From: Heterobilharzia americana
Lineage: Eukaryota; Platyhelminthes; Trematoda; Strigeidida; Schistosomatidae
Direction: 5' to 3'
Assembly (NCBI GenBank): GCA_944470555.2
Contig: OX104130.1
Span: 71,987,160-72,051,159 of the forward strand
DNA length: 64,000 nt
The position numbers and the translations under genes are program-made. Below, in pieces: positions 12,701-22,743 of the stretch (its first letter is position 1; the number at the start of each line of letters is the position of its first letter). The notes beneath the pieces were generated by a model. It was not told where the DNA came from, searched no databases, and saw only the letters and a program-made list of their open reading frames with translations.

Positions 12701-15700
12701 GACTATAACTGCAATTTAACATAAATCACAGACACCGATTTATGGCTTTTTGGGGAAATTTAATTTCTCACCGTAACAATAACAGCAAACTATTGATTTG
12801 ATGTGATGAACCATTTCAATTTCACAAACTGATGTTTTTAGCTTCTATCTCATATTCTGAAAATAGGTAAATCGTCTACAGTCTATATAAATTTGATTCA
12901 CTTTGTTCATGGACACTGATGCCTTCCACTAAGACAGTCACCTGCATAATGTGCTTCGCTTCCTCTTCTGCTTCTATCATGACTTGCTCTGAATACGCCC
13001 ACATGGTCTGTTGCATTCATCTGGGCAGAATATTTACGCATCACAAGTAATTGTCGATGATTTCTGTCGACCTCTCAACATATACTACTTATATACATTA
13101 TGATCAGCACTGCCCACTACAGTAGTATTGAACTGAAAAATGGCTGAGTCCAGTGAAATCGACCGAAGTACGATTTCTGTCAGTATAATGAATTTGTACG
13201 AAGTACAATGCCGTTATTCGTATCTCAATCCACTTCAAAATATTCGCAATATGTAAACGTTTCTTCTACTTGTTGATTACATTTACCTGGTTGTGGATTA
13301 CGCATCCTGAAGGTGTTCTATTGTTGATTATACAAATAACTCCCTACATGTCAATTATTTTCGATATTTCATACATTTTAACCGCAAAAGTGATTCTATA
13401 TAGACGATATTTATCCAAAATTATATAACAGAGCGTTGTTGCTTCAGTGTTGTGTAAAAATTTAATTTATCAATCATAGTTTGTTTTTCTTGCGTTTATT
13501 ACTGAAGATATTCACTGTATTGTCATATTTCTTCAGCATTATCATGAATATTTTGAAGCTGCTAATAAACACGATGATCATATTGGTCTAGGAAAAGCTT
13601 GTCAAGCTTTAGCACACTTATTTCAAAAGTAAGCTTTTCATATTGCTTAGTATGTTATACTGTGAAAAGGAATTTGTAGATTTATATTACGTGATTGGAT
13701 TCTATTACTGGCTACTGATACATATTTAAGCAAAAAGTGAATACATATACCAATACAAGGAACCTTATCAATTCATACATGTAGACTAATAAAATAAAGG
13801 TTGGAAAATTCGACTAACAATCCGATATCACTTGAATAAAGTTTTTTAACTCAACAGTCTAAAAGAAGTTCAAAACAAAGTGTGTTTACTTTATTTCTTG
13901 CTGAAAAGCATAGACACGTTTAGGTCCAAGTACATTCAACCTCTGAGTCCTAAGTAGGACGAAACTTGCCTTCCTAATTTCAGTATTTGTCACTACCAAA
14001 TATGCATTAACTTCAGAGACTTGGCTCTTTCCATTAGGAGAATTAATATCTAGGGAAATCATGATTTCATAAAGTGAACTCGGTTAGGATACAGACTAAT
14101 TTGGTGGAGTGTTTACTTAAATAACATTACGAGTGTAGGTCAATTTTATGTCTTTGGTCGGACGTCATTGCCACTGATAATGACTGATTTTAGCTTCAAA
14201 TGGGATTTCTTTTCTCCTTTGATTAGCAGTGCAAGAAATTACCAAAAGCTGGTTCTATCTTCTATGATTGCATCCAATGACTTTAAAGGCCACCCTGACA
14301 ACAACTGAAATGACCAATCAGGCTTTGCTATTCAGCCTGGAAAACTATTTTTCCATATGATAAAGGAATGTAATTGGCTGTCTCATCAGTTGCTAAGGTG
14401 GCCTTAAAAATCCTTTGATTGCATCGGATTGCTACACTTAAGTTAGATCCTATACCTCCTAGTGGCATAATGTTACTCAGAGAGGAAACAGGTGTATTCT
14501 ACCAGCCCATAATGGACAATAGTGTACCTCACAGAATAAGCAAAAAAGGTACAAGGCGGCTCAGTTAAAAATATCAACGAATGACAATTGAAGACAATGA
14601 AGTTTAGGTTATTGGCTACTGATTTATAACACTAGATTGAATAACTTATTGATTATTTTACCTCTTTTACCTGACCTCCAGTGAATGTACTTTATTGCGT
14701 AGATTACTCCAGTCTAAACATTATTTTAAGCATGTTATTTACTAAATGTTAACGCTACTTTTTAATTTTTTCCCATTCGACGCCTCAAAATGGTCAGAAA
14801 AGTGGGTCACAAGGTGAAGATTTTCATTCTTTGCATCTTCTGACTTAAACATTTTCATGGTTAGTTTTTCACTGATAAAGTAGAAAATATTATTAGCACA
14901 AACTGTTAAATAGCATTATACTATACTCCTTTTATTGGTGAATTATTTTTTGTATTCTTGCAGTCGATTATTAGTCCTGCTCCTAGAGCCATACTTAACT
15001 AAATAATACTGTATCACTGTATGGGATATCAAATAAACAACCTCATATTGGAATTACACTGTATCATGGTGTCCAAGTTTTGCTTTTACACCAAAACCTC
15101 AATTAACCTTTTAACAAATGAGAACTGTCTGCTTGCGACCGCAAAGATTCTGAAAATAAGCGCTTTCTGCTATTCAATACAAACTGAAGATGTTTACGAT
15201 TCATATGGAGTAATGAGAGTCGAAACTAATAGAATGGACCATCACATCTGTCAGTTAAAAGAAATTTTTTTCGGGGCATGAAAATACTCTCGAGTGACAT
15301 TAAATTTACTGAGCCGAAAAAAAAGCGAAAACTTTTCTAAATCACTTCATTTTTCAGAAATCAATATAAAATTTACTTTCTAAAATATTTGTGCGTTTTT
15401 CATCTTTGTAGACAAAATCAAATGAAAGAGGCAATTACTTATTTGCACAAATTTGCAACTGTCTGTGAAAAACATGGCCAATGGGGAGAATTAAGCAAGG
15501 CATGTCAGTTACTAGGTACAGCATACGATTCAATTGGTGAATATGCTTGTGCATTGAAATGGATGAAAAAGGCCTATGATCTTCCTAATATGATTCCTGT
15601 AAGTTATACAAATAAAGAAATGTGGTTCTATTTTTAGCAGTAAATCTTGAACTATTATTGTCATGATAAAAATTATCACCTTTATTTTCATTAATGTCTC

Positions 15701-18700
15701 TGTGTTGTGTATAACAGTGCTGTTTTCTTCAAAAGCAGAACGATCTGTTAACTACTATGGTTCATAAAGGTTGCCCCAAGTGTACTTAACGGAAGAAAGT
15801 TAATATTTTCGCCATGAAATCAAAGTCCTTGGTTCGATCGAAGTTAGGGACCGATGCAAATTTCCACACTAAGAAAAGCAGTTGTATGATACTCCCTAAA
15901 ATGGACTTCTTCTACTACTGGGTTCTGTAATTATCTTACGGACGCATTAGGCATACGCTTCCTTCAATACAGTCTTTTATAAGTTAAAATATTGTTATGT
16001 GTCCAACTATTTTGTAGGCATTAATTCCACTACATACTACACAAGTAGTTTATCCACTCTGAAAGGTCATGTTAGAATGACTCAAGATGAATAAGCAGGA
16101 AAACAGCGTTGTTACTAAAACTAAGATCAAAAACTGAAAGTGTAGACTCTATATTGACATGCTTTCATGAAATTCAGAGAGGTTAATTCACTATTATTAT
16201 TTTTTGTCTCTTGGGTTCCTAGTGGAACATAAGGCTTCAGTAGCACGTCATCATTTCATTCTCTTCTCTCTAGTCTTTTCAACCTGGCCCCACCACTGCC
16301 CACAAGCTCTCATTTCTTCCTCACAGGATTTCTTCCATGTCACCCTCACCCCGGATGCCCAACTCGCTGTTTTCCATTTGGATTCCACTCGAGGGCCTGG
16401 CGCATGACATTCCCAGTAAGCCTTCTCAGTGTATGTCAAGTCGAAACTATCTTCACTTCCTTCTGCATATTCGTTGGGCGATAGGTTATTGGTTGGTTCG
16501 TTCCCGCAGTTCCTTGTTGCTTATTCTTTCTGGTTATCTGATCTTCAGTAGGGAGTGAGCATAGGTGGCAGCTTTTCATGTGCTGTATGTCTGTAGTTTG
16601 TTGGAAATGCTTTTCTTAACGCACCATATCTCTCAACCATCATATACTAGCACTGACTTGACTGAAATTAGTGTTAAAAATCCGAATCATGTTCACGCTT
16701 CATGCTGAGTGCAGAAGATCTTCACAGTGATTTCCGGTTAATGAGGCGCTGTCTTTCCGGTTCTGGCTCTGCCATCCTCATCTGTGCCGCCACCACCTAG
16801 GTAGGTAGGTGAACGAGACTACTTCCTTTGGGTTTCTCCCAACGATGGTGATTGGTGCTTGTTGTCACTGTGGTGGTTGATTAAGAGTCTTCATCACCTC
16901 TGTCTTCTCTAAGTTCACCTGAAGGAAGTCTCGTCTTCACTGCCCTGCCTACTTTGCTAACTTGTTAGTTTTCACCTGTAGATCTCCGAGTTTGTGTGAC
17001 ATTAGACATAAATGATCATCGGCGAAATCCAAATCTTCCAGAGTTTTTTCATCGGTTTAGCCAGCATATGCCCCTATTCTCGCTCCTCACAGTTTGTCCC
17101 GTCCAGTGAACTACAACCAGAAAGGTCATCAGTGATAGTAGGCGCAACCTTGTCTTACTCCTGTCTTCACTTCAAAGGCATCACTGAGCTTTCCATTGTA
17201 AATCCCTTGGCATGCGGCTTCTTCATAGAGCTGGTGAATGAGGTTGATAAAGGTTTGCGGCACTAAAAGCGTAGTGTTGAAGCAGCTGCCAAGTTACTTC
17301 TCGGTCGATGCCTCAATCGAAGGCCTTTCCAAAATCGATGAAGTTGAGACAAGGTAGAGAGTTGACTGGCATTCTGTGCTTCGTTCTATGACGATGCGCG
17401 GCGTAGCGTTGCAATTTGATCCTCACATGATTTGTTCTTCCTGAAGCCAGCTAGCCAGTCAGTTCCGGTCGTATTTTTCAACCGAGAGCTTATTTTTGTC
17501 TCTCCAGGATGATGCGGCATTATGTTTTGCTTGGGGTGGACAGGAGCATGATTTTGCCTCAGTTCTTGCAGTGACTTACGTTTCCCTTGTTCGGGAGTTT
17601 GACAAGGTACCTCTTCTTCCAATCAGTGTGAAGGTACATTTCTTTCCTTCCAAACCTTCTGCAGTAGTGGTGTGAGCATGTCCACTGTTGTCTTCTGAGT
17701 CTGTTTCCAGTGTTTTTGGCGGAATTACATCTGGTGCTGCTGCCTTCCCGCATTTCAGTAACTTTATGGCGTGGCGTTCAGGACTTCACTTCTGCATTTG
17801 TTGGAGGGTTTGTGTTCACTGGTAGTTCTGTGTCTAGGCTGCTGGTGATATTTCTTGACTAGTTGCAGGTGGTGGTGGTTGATTCGAGAGTTTTTGAAGT
17901 GGTCAGCTCATCGTTTGCTTTGTTTCTCCTCTTTGGTGTTAATCAAGTTTCCTTCACTATCTTTCATTGGTTTAATCTGGGTTGATCTCTTTTCTCACAG
18001 ATAGTGACCTGGTTATTTGATATAATATTGTCAGATCTCTGTCTCCCTAACCTGCTGTCTGTCCTGCTTCTCTTGTTTTTCCGTGCACTCTTCTTCACTT
18101 TCTTGTCCATTGTTTTATAGTTTGTATTCAGTTCCTCCTTTCGTTGTTCATCCTTGCACTGCACTTCGCTGCACTGGTTCATCTTCTGCTTCGCCATCTT
18201 CCTCTCCCTGCTCTATCAGCTTCCATGTGTCCGTCGAGATCCATTCATTGTCTTCTTTCTTCTTCCTTCCTAATACAGTTATGAAGGTTTCTTTCAACAT
18301 TTCTTTCAAAGAGTTTCAGTGTTCTTCCACACGGGTTTTTTCAGGGATATTGCCTAATATCTCCCGTCTTTTCCTGATGGCTGACTGACCTGAAGATTTT
18401 CTTTGAAGTTTTGCCCTTCAGTCTCAGTTCTAGGCGTTCAACTTCAACTGTGGTATATCATCACCAACTTCTTTCAAGGCTTTCAACTTGGTTTTGCAGG
18501 TAGGTTCCGTGCACTAGATAGTGAGTGGTATGAACCTACATCTGCTCCCCTTTTTGATCTGATTTTGTGTCCAGTAGGTTGCGTCTCCACTTTCTTCACA
18601 TTCATATGAAGTCGATCTGCATTTCAGTGTAGTGTATCCATCTGCTGTTTGGTGAAATCCATGTCGCTGCCTTGTGAATATCCTTCTGTTTGTACACACT

Positions 18701-21700
18701 GCCTACAATCACCAAGTCGTTGAATGTGCAGAAATCTGCAAACATTTCTCCACTCTAATTCATGTCGCCGATTTGTCCTCTACCTGAGTTGTCTGCTCCC
18801 AGTTTAGCATTCATGTCGCCCCATTTGGGATCGGGTTTTGTCCAGTACTGACTGCAGTTGTCTGTAGAATTTCTCCTCCTTCTCTTTATCTGCACTATTT
18901 GTGGGTGCGCAGCGTAGCACTATATGACTATGACTTCCTTTTGAGTTGAATCCTGCTGTCATGATCCTGATCCTGCAGTAAGAGATTGGTTCTCACTACA
19001 TGAGAGAGAGCTTTCGATGATCTTGGGAGGAGGACATCATGAAAGCAACTCCAAAACTCAGTGTGCCGATGATTGTCGTATGGGTGTTAATATTGGAGTA
19101 GATTATTGACTGCTTTCCAGTTGACAATTTTGAGATTCCACTTCCATTCCATCTGCAGATCTCTCACAAATTCCCGGCACTTCTATACTATAATTTCTGA
19201 TCTCTTTTGCAATCTGGGTAGCATTGCCGGCCAGCCAGCTTTACACATTGTGCAAAACATTCCATGTCCCCATTCCTACTTTCGTTTCACAGAGAGGTAG
19301 AAGGTACACGGCACAATTGGCTTTCCGAAGGCTTTCAGCAACCGGCATCATTTCGTTTCTCCGATTCCAACTAGGAATAGGTTCATATTTATTTTTCGTA
19401 TTTTCTTTGTATTTTGAAATTTCTTTAGCGATTGGATTGGTTTTACAGGACAGGATTGCTAGCCCTATGCCCAACCTTCCCGCTTTATCCGGGCTTAGGA
19501 TAGGCTAGTAACTAGTGGACTAGTAAACTAGGTGACGTTGAAGTTCCGTTGACGAATCTGTAAAATCATTTCAGTAACGTCTTTCTAAATTATATTGTTT
19601 CCTTAGCTTTGCTCCACTGGATGCCAAAATGAGTTTTTATCGTTTTCTAGTTGTGTAGCTTTTTCAGTCAGATACACATAACTTGCTGATGCTAAGGTGT
19701 ACAAGTTCTTCAACTGTCATTGGCGTAGTTCCGTTAAGACATGGGTGCGGTTTTCAGATAAATGATACTTGACGGGGTTCAGTTTTATCTTATTAAACAT
19801 ACAACTAACTTATGCAACAGAACGATATGTACATGTTGAGCGATACATTTATTTGGTTCTGCTATAAACAAATTTCAGTTTATGCTTTGGCTATGCTGCA
19901 TATATGCATTAATTAAATAATACTTCGGAGTATTTAATATTGTAACAGTCAGTTGAGTGTAGATAATAATTTTCATTTTCACTCATTTCTAATTAGAGTC
20001 TGAAACAGAACAAAAGTGAGATGATCATGGAATCTGCACGTATCATGCTTGGTGTCTCAAGAGCTCATCTAATGAATGGGATGTTTATAAATGCAATAAT
20101 AAATAATACACCAAGAACAATATTAAAATTAAGTCATTGGAAGGCATATCCTAAGGATGAAAACCAACTGTTTTCTTTAGAAGACTGTCGAATTATAAGT
20201 AAGCAAAATAATCATAAAATTCAATATTTTTTCATAAATTTTTGTATAAGCCTAATAGAGCTGCTCAACTTCGTACTTTTAAAAACTTACTGTCACATGG
20301 TGACTGACAGAAGCTGGTATATGGTTCAGTTGTTATGTAATCATGGTTTGTTAAGAATCGGAAGGTGCAAAGCGTTTGATCCTGATTAAGGGGAAGAGTT
20401 TTCACATGTTCCCTTTTAATCCTGATACTCTTACATCATATCCGAATTTGTGTTAGGAGTGTATACTAGTGAGGAAACAGTTGGCCAGGGCTTTCGATCA
20501 AGTATCTATTGGTGTGTGTTTATACAGATTCATATTTTCGTTTATTTGTTAGTAACATGAATGTAATTTACCATGGAAAAAATCTAAACTTCCGAAAGTA
20601 AACTTATTCCCTTTGAACTAGTGTGGCTGTCATTACTTGTTCGGTAATGAATAATATTCCAGTATGTGAAGTTATGAATACCTAATTCATCTCTCAAACA
20701 AAAACGCCAGCATGAATCTAGTAGATCAGACTGATGATTCCTGAAGGAAAATATACATGCATCACGGTCCAATCATCAGATAATACAACGGAAACCAGTT
20801 AGCATCAGTTTCTGCTTAACGATCTTAGTTGACCTTAAACATAACAGCAAGTCGAATGACAATGCATCAACATAAAGGAGAAAAGGAGTAAAGGAATAAG
20901 GAGTAAAGCAGTCAAGAGCAGTAGAAAGTTGTTAAAATAAGACAAATCAGAATGACACAATAATGAAGTTCGGCATGACGACTAAGATGAAAATAATACG
21001 TGCCACTGGTATCGAACAATATCACCGGTTTCTGTTATCAGGCAGACTTCAACTGGGAAGTGTATATGTCTGTATACGAATCAGACCAAGGGTCGAATAA
21101 TTCATAGACTGCTGTGATGTTTTGATATTACCGATTATAACCTTTTTCAGTTACACTTGGATGTCTACCAACTATAAAACCTAGAATCTAAGGTGCTGTT
21201 CCCATCAAACTGACTACACCATGGTGGTCACAACGGGCGTTTCTACCTTTGTTGAAGACTACAGCTATCGGTGATTGACACGAATCAGATTCCCATACTT
21301 TACGTAACACTTCAGTTAAACTGACCAGTAATCCTAGGCCACTGTCCTAAAGTACCCGTTTTAATAGAGCATGTGACCTGCTATCGTTCCTCATTTCAGG
21401 TTACCCTCTGCCTTTTTAATTTCAGCTAGAGTTTCGAGGCCAATCTCATTATTCCATTCAAAATCCTGTTGGATGGTGAGCAACAAGACAGTAGCTAGAG
21501 GTCAGTTGAACTGTTCCTCAACGATGCAGTCAAAATGCTCAGATATTATCCATATTTAGATAGTAGTCTTAAACTCGAACCCTTATTCCATACATCTGAT
21601 TGATTCCGATCATTTAAAATATATCCGCATCACTTATGAAATACCTGTTTGGTTGTAGAAGAAGAATAGAAAAAGAAAAATCAATCTTCTTACAAATAAT

Positions 21701-22743
21701 TTATCATTTCAATCAGATTCTCATCAAAACCCCTCATCTCAGTAAACCACACTTTCACTAATACAGTGAAGTCAGACTAATTGATTGATTTCATTGTAAG
21801 ATTACATTAGGGTGAATTCGAGAATATGCCATGAATAACAGTCAAAACTTATGTGTAATAATAGGTAATAAAAGAATAATTTCTAACTTATAATGATACA
21901 GGAAAGGATTTGATGTTGGTTGAGCTGTATGAATACAGTTTAAGTGGTAAAAAACGATGGAAATGGATTATCATACAGCAAAGCTGAATTAAACTGTGAA
22001 ACAAATTTAAGATAAAATATATAACCAATTACTTAAATGGCTTATTATAACCTGGTACTGATATAAGAAATAGTTGAAAACTTGGATGTTCAACTCTGAA
22101 TACCATTTTCACTGGTGGTTCTATTTCTTGAAATTAATGATACAACGATAGCAGATTTATTTTACGTATAAAAAATTCTGTACCCATAAATCCCTGTGAC
22201 TTTCTGACCGATTTCTAGAATGAGTTACATCGGTGATTTTCTGAAACTGAAATAAACGTCGACGCTACACAACCTACCACTTACACCATCCGGTAATAAT
22301 ATAAGTTTGATTTCTTTTCCTACGCCATAATCATCGATGTAGTGGTTTACAGATGCCTATAAAGTGTCATTATTGGTTATTTGGAATGTAGCAAGCAACT
22401 CTCATATCATACTCATCTTTCATAAGTGTTACTTTATGCTGCAGTGAAGTTTGACGAAGATCTGATTAAAAAAATGACTGATTAACTCATACCTACTAGT
22501 ATTGTTGAGGTACAAGATACTTTCTAAAGGAACAGTTAGGAATTGTTGTTTATTGCTGTAGTTGTCTTTCGTTTCATGGATACTTTTTAAGATAATTTAT
22601 TTTAATATGCTGGTTTCTGATACGTCTTTAAAATATCTTATTGCCTTATAGGTAAACAGTCAGTTGGCAGAAAACCTCATAGAGATGTGTTGGCCTGTTC
22701 AAAGAATCCAGTGAGTGGATTCATTCATGATATATTTCATTGA
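395..22743 (+). CDS. TTC29: TTC29-like tetratricopeptide repeat protein, whole gene, eight exons
   Basis: Coding exons are 395-735, 2277-2689, 4277-4486, 11391-11476, 13537-13628, 15412-15598, 19997-20198 and 22652-22743. All introns are GT-AG and all phases join, giving 1623 coding bases and 540 residues. The product resembles animal TTC29 (about 475 residues in human): an N-terminal ELLQNGYHYAFTELFNLYKR-like helix, then LWFIPPLSEQ, REA-rich helices, DGGLK, and TPR units such as ACQLLGTAYDSIGEYACALK near residues 410-428. In animals TTC29 is an axonemal/ciliary protein needed for sperm flagella and linked to dynein and intraflagellar transport; that role is inferred here. The schistosome protein has a longer N-terminus (about 110 residues before the conserved part) and a divergent C-terminus. 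The start is the first ATG of exon 1. The family assignment rests on remembered similarity over most exons. The final exon is the least certain part. Confidence 0.85.
736..2276 (+). other. TTC29 intron 1
   Basis: AT-rich intron of 1541 bases, GT-AG. I see no repeat or gene that I recognise in it. Confidence 0.75.
2277..2689 (+). CDS. TTC29: TTC29-like exon 2
   Basis: Codes residues 114-251. The acceptor TTCATTGTTTAG precedes 2277 and the donor AAG|GTAAGT follows 2689. This is the best conserved segment. It contains FQELLQNGYHYAFTELFNL, LWFIPPLSEQHEKLRLL, AEAASRR, the LAEYF-type helix and ERIKDDGGLK, then the start of the next helical repeat (NEYYGVVLQSQG). These align in order with vertebrate TTC29 as I recall it. 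Confidence 0.9.
2690..4276 (+). other. TTC29 intron 2
   Basis: Intron of 1587 bases. Bases 3225-3375 resemble the distal part of the tRNA-headed family B copy near 8540-8630 (shared words ATTCTATTGATCA and GAAGCTCA). Bases 3611-3833 are one copy of an unnamed dispersed repeat. Confidence 0.7.
3611..3833 (+). repeat. unnamed dispersed repeat, copy 1
   Basis: About 220 bases that recur at 12919-13130 in the same orientation with high similarity. Shared words include CTTCCACTAAGACAGTCA, GGGCAGAATATTTACGCATC and GTCGACCTCTCAACATATAC. No coding capacity or termini are recognised. It could be part of a larger transposon. Confidence 0.8.
4277..4486 (+). CDS. TTC29: TTC29-like exon 3
   Basis: Codes residues 252-321: GEYLKALNCFQKFYILTREK, then a helix ending NALDIAIQ. 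The acceptor is TTTCAG|GT. The donor is CAAA|GTAATT at 4486/4487; without splicing the frame stops at 4516-4518. The phase (one base) fits exon 4 only through its first AG. Confidence 0.85.
4925..5250 (-). mobile_element. Smα-like tRNA-headed short element (family A), degenerate
   Basis: On the - strand a tRNA-like region (A-box-like words near 5090, B-box-like GAGTTCGAATCT near 5035-5050) is followed by a decayed hammerhead core (GGTGAG for GATGAG, CAAAA for GAAA) near 4960-5000. The outer part, 5105-5245, matches the 5' tail shared by other copies (24900-24975, 49770-49855). The ribozyme should be inactive. Confidence 0.75.
5238..5410 (-). mobile_element. Smα-like element fragment (family A)
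   Basis: Directly abuts the previous copy. On the - strand it has a hammerhead-like core with CTAACGAG and AGAAAC at about 5270-5315 and the tail near 5350-5405 (CAACAGAGACCAATCAG on the + strand). The central tRNA-like part is missing. One core base differs from CTGAYGAG, so activity is doubtful. Confidence 0.7.
8270..8625 (-). mobile_element. tRNA-headed short element with hammerhead-like core (family B)
   Basis: On the - strand a tRNA-like head has an A box (TAGCTCAGTGGTA, 8435-8447) and a B box (GGTTTCGAATC, 8395-8405). About 50 bases on is a hammerhead-like core: CTGACGAG (8339-8346), a stem-II hairpin GTGC/GCAC with loop CAGAAA, and GAAA (8322-8325). Homologous HHR parts lie at 36345-36440 and 55755-55860. 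The sequence differs from Smα outside the core. In this copy the predicted cleavage position reads GTG, which would block cleavage. Confidence 0.7.
8391..8452 (-). other. tRNA-like pol III promoter region of family B
   Basis: It has A- and B-box matches at tRNA spacing, but arm pairing is incomplete. I read it as an internal promoter of a short retroelement and not a tRNA gene. Confidence 0.65.
9919..10149 (-). mobile_element. tRNA-headed short element with hammerhead-like core (family C), inverted arms
   Basis: The two ends are inverted copies of each other: 9919-9977 on the + strand matches 10090-10149 on the - strand (both read GGAACATTGGAAACCTG and TTGGAATTCATC). Between them the - strand holds a tRNA-like stretch (about 10025-10090) and a hammerhead-like core at 9976-10018: stem II GTCC...GGAC, then GAAA (9988-9991), CAGCTG and GTC. 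The first core strand reads CTGGGGAG instead of CTGAYGAG, so this copy is probably inactive. A second copy lies at 50565-50735. Confidence 0.7.
10437..10449 (+). repeat. left target-site duplication
   Basis: TACACTGTGACTT, repeated exactly at 10803-10815. Confidence 0.85.
10450..10802. mobile_element. palindromic Smα-like element with target-site duplication
   Basis: Two arms of about 115 bases are inverted copies (10450-10565 and 10586-10700). Each holds a decayed hammerhead core and the end motif TAATGATGGATAGTGGCTAG. The usual Smα outer segment follows to 10802 (ACCGACCAATTCGGTCC). The whole is bounded by the direct repeat TACACTGTGACTT at 10437-10449 and 10803-10815, showing that it inserted as one unit. 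Core changes (CCGACGAG and CAAAA in one arm, CTGACAAG in the other) suggest neither ribozyme is active. Confidence 0.85.
10803..10815 (+). repeat. right target-site duplication
   Basis: TACACTGTGACTT, an exact copy of 10437-10449 on the other side of the palindromic element. Confidence 0.85.
11391..11476 (+). CDS. TTC29: TTC29-like exon 4
   Basis: Short exon of 86 bases coding about 29 residues (RNWSLEAETRLKMGQLLEDS followed by QCYDDAIH). The spacing matches the vertebrate protein residue for residue across the 3/4 junction. The acceptor region reads ACAAG|GTAG|GAATT. Only the first AG keeps the frame, because the second leads to a stop within 20 codons. The donor is ACAT|GTAGGT. Confidence 0.8.
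11935..12420 (-). mobile_element. Smα-like elements (family A), two abutting degenerate copies
   Basis: 11935-12230 has the usual order on the - strand (outer tail, tRNA-like segment, decayed core near 11965-12010). From 12232 a second copy begins with GGATAATGGCTAGGAATGGA and ends with the outer segment near 12355-12415. Its ribozyme part is a relic (AGTAGGGACGAAG on the + strand near 12275). Confidence 0.65.
12919..13130 (+). repeat. unnamed dispersed repeat, copy 2
   Basis: Matches 3611-3833 along its length with scattered substitutions and small gaps. Confidence 0.8.
13537..13628 (+). CDS. TTC29: TTC29-like exon 5
   Basis: 92 bases coding HYHEYFEAANKHDDHIGLGK followed by ACQALAHLFQ. This is a typical TPR helix pair that aligns with the vertebrate segment ending LSLGRGYEAIAKVLQ. 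The acceptor is ATTTCTTCAG and the donor is AA|GTAAGC. Confidence 0.85.
13629..15411 (+). other. TTC29 intron 5
   Basis: Contains a hammerhead relic near 13938-13970 (+ strand: CTGAGTCCTAAGTAGGACGA, with GAAAC following) and a MITE-like element at 14275-14415. Otherwise I see nothing recognisable. The open frame at 15021-15281 shows no family features. Confidence 0.7.
14275..14415. mobile_element. MITE-like element with terminal inverted repeats
   Basis: 141 bases between direct repeats TGATTGCATC (14265-14274 and 14416-14425). Inner terminal inverted repeats are at 14283-14305 (TTAAAGGCCACCCTGACAAC) and 14387-14408 (complement TTAAGGCCACCTTAGCAACT). There is no coding capacity. A related single end lies at 57375-57407 (TTGTTAGGGTGGCCTTTAAA). 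The superfamily is unknown. Confidence 0.65.
15412..15598 (+). CDS. TTC29: TTC29-like exon 6
   Basis: 187 bases coding residues 381-443. It contains MKEAITYLHKFATVCEKHG and the canonical TPR ACQLLGTAYDSIGEYACALK with following WMKKAYDL. The acceptor is CATCTTTGTAG and the donor is CCT|GTAAGT. Confidence 0.9.
15599..19996 (+). other. TTC29 intron 6
   Basis: Most of this 4.4-kb intron is an antisense SR2-like copy (16200-19535). The flanks 15599-16190 and 19540-19990 show nothing further that I recognise. Confidence 0.75.
16200..19535 (-). mobile_element. SR2-like (RTE clade) retrotransposon, near full length, decayed
   Basis: The - strand aligns with the intact copy end to end: 5' leader at about 19535-19480 (ACTAGTTACTAGCC, CTAAGCCCGG), endonuclease remains, reverse transcriptase remains and the 3' end CACTAGGAACCCAAGAGAC at about 16230-16205, then an ATAATAATA tail. 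The reading frame is broken by many stops and frameshifts, with the longest open stretch under 110 codons. It lies antisense in TTC29 intron 6. Confidence 0.9.
19997..20198 (+). CDS. TTC29: TTC29-like exon 7
   Basis: 202 bases coding residues 444-510. ARIMLGVSRAHLMNGMFINA corresponds to the last conserved helices of TTC29 (GIAKAHQMM type), followed by a less conserved tail ending in HWKAYPKDENQLFSLEDCRI. The donor is ATAA|GTAAGC at 20198/20199. If the intron were not spliced the frame would run on to a stop at 20387-20389 with unrelated sequence. Confidence 0.8.
20199..22651 (+). other. TTC29 intron 7
   Basis: Proposed intron of 2453 bases. AT-rich, and no repeat or gene is recognised. Confidence 0.5.
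22652..22743 (+). CDS. TTC29: TTC29-like exon 8, proposed terminal exon
   Basis: 92 bases after a good acceptor (TTATTGCCTTATAG). It is in phase with exon 7 and codes about 29 residues (KQSVGRKPHRDVLACSKNPV...) before TGA at 22741-22743. It has no recognisable homology, so the case rests on splice signal and phase alone. I see no AATAAA close downstream. Confidence 0.5.

Larger units (their letters stand above)
11477..13536 (+). other. TTC29 intron 4
   Basis: Intron of 2060 bases with Smα-like sequence (11935-12420) and the second copy of the unnamed dispersed repeat (12919-13130). The rest is AT-rich and unrecognised. Confidence 0.7.

Noticed and set aside
15021..15281. 86-codon open frame on the + strand
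   Set aside because: Lies inside a TTC29 intron, is Leu/Cys/Ser-rich without a family pattern, and has no splice links. Likely chance.
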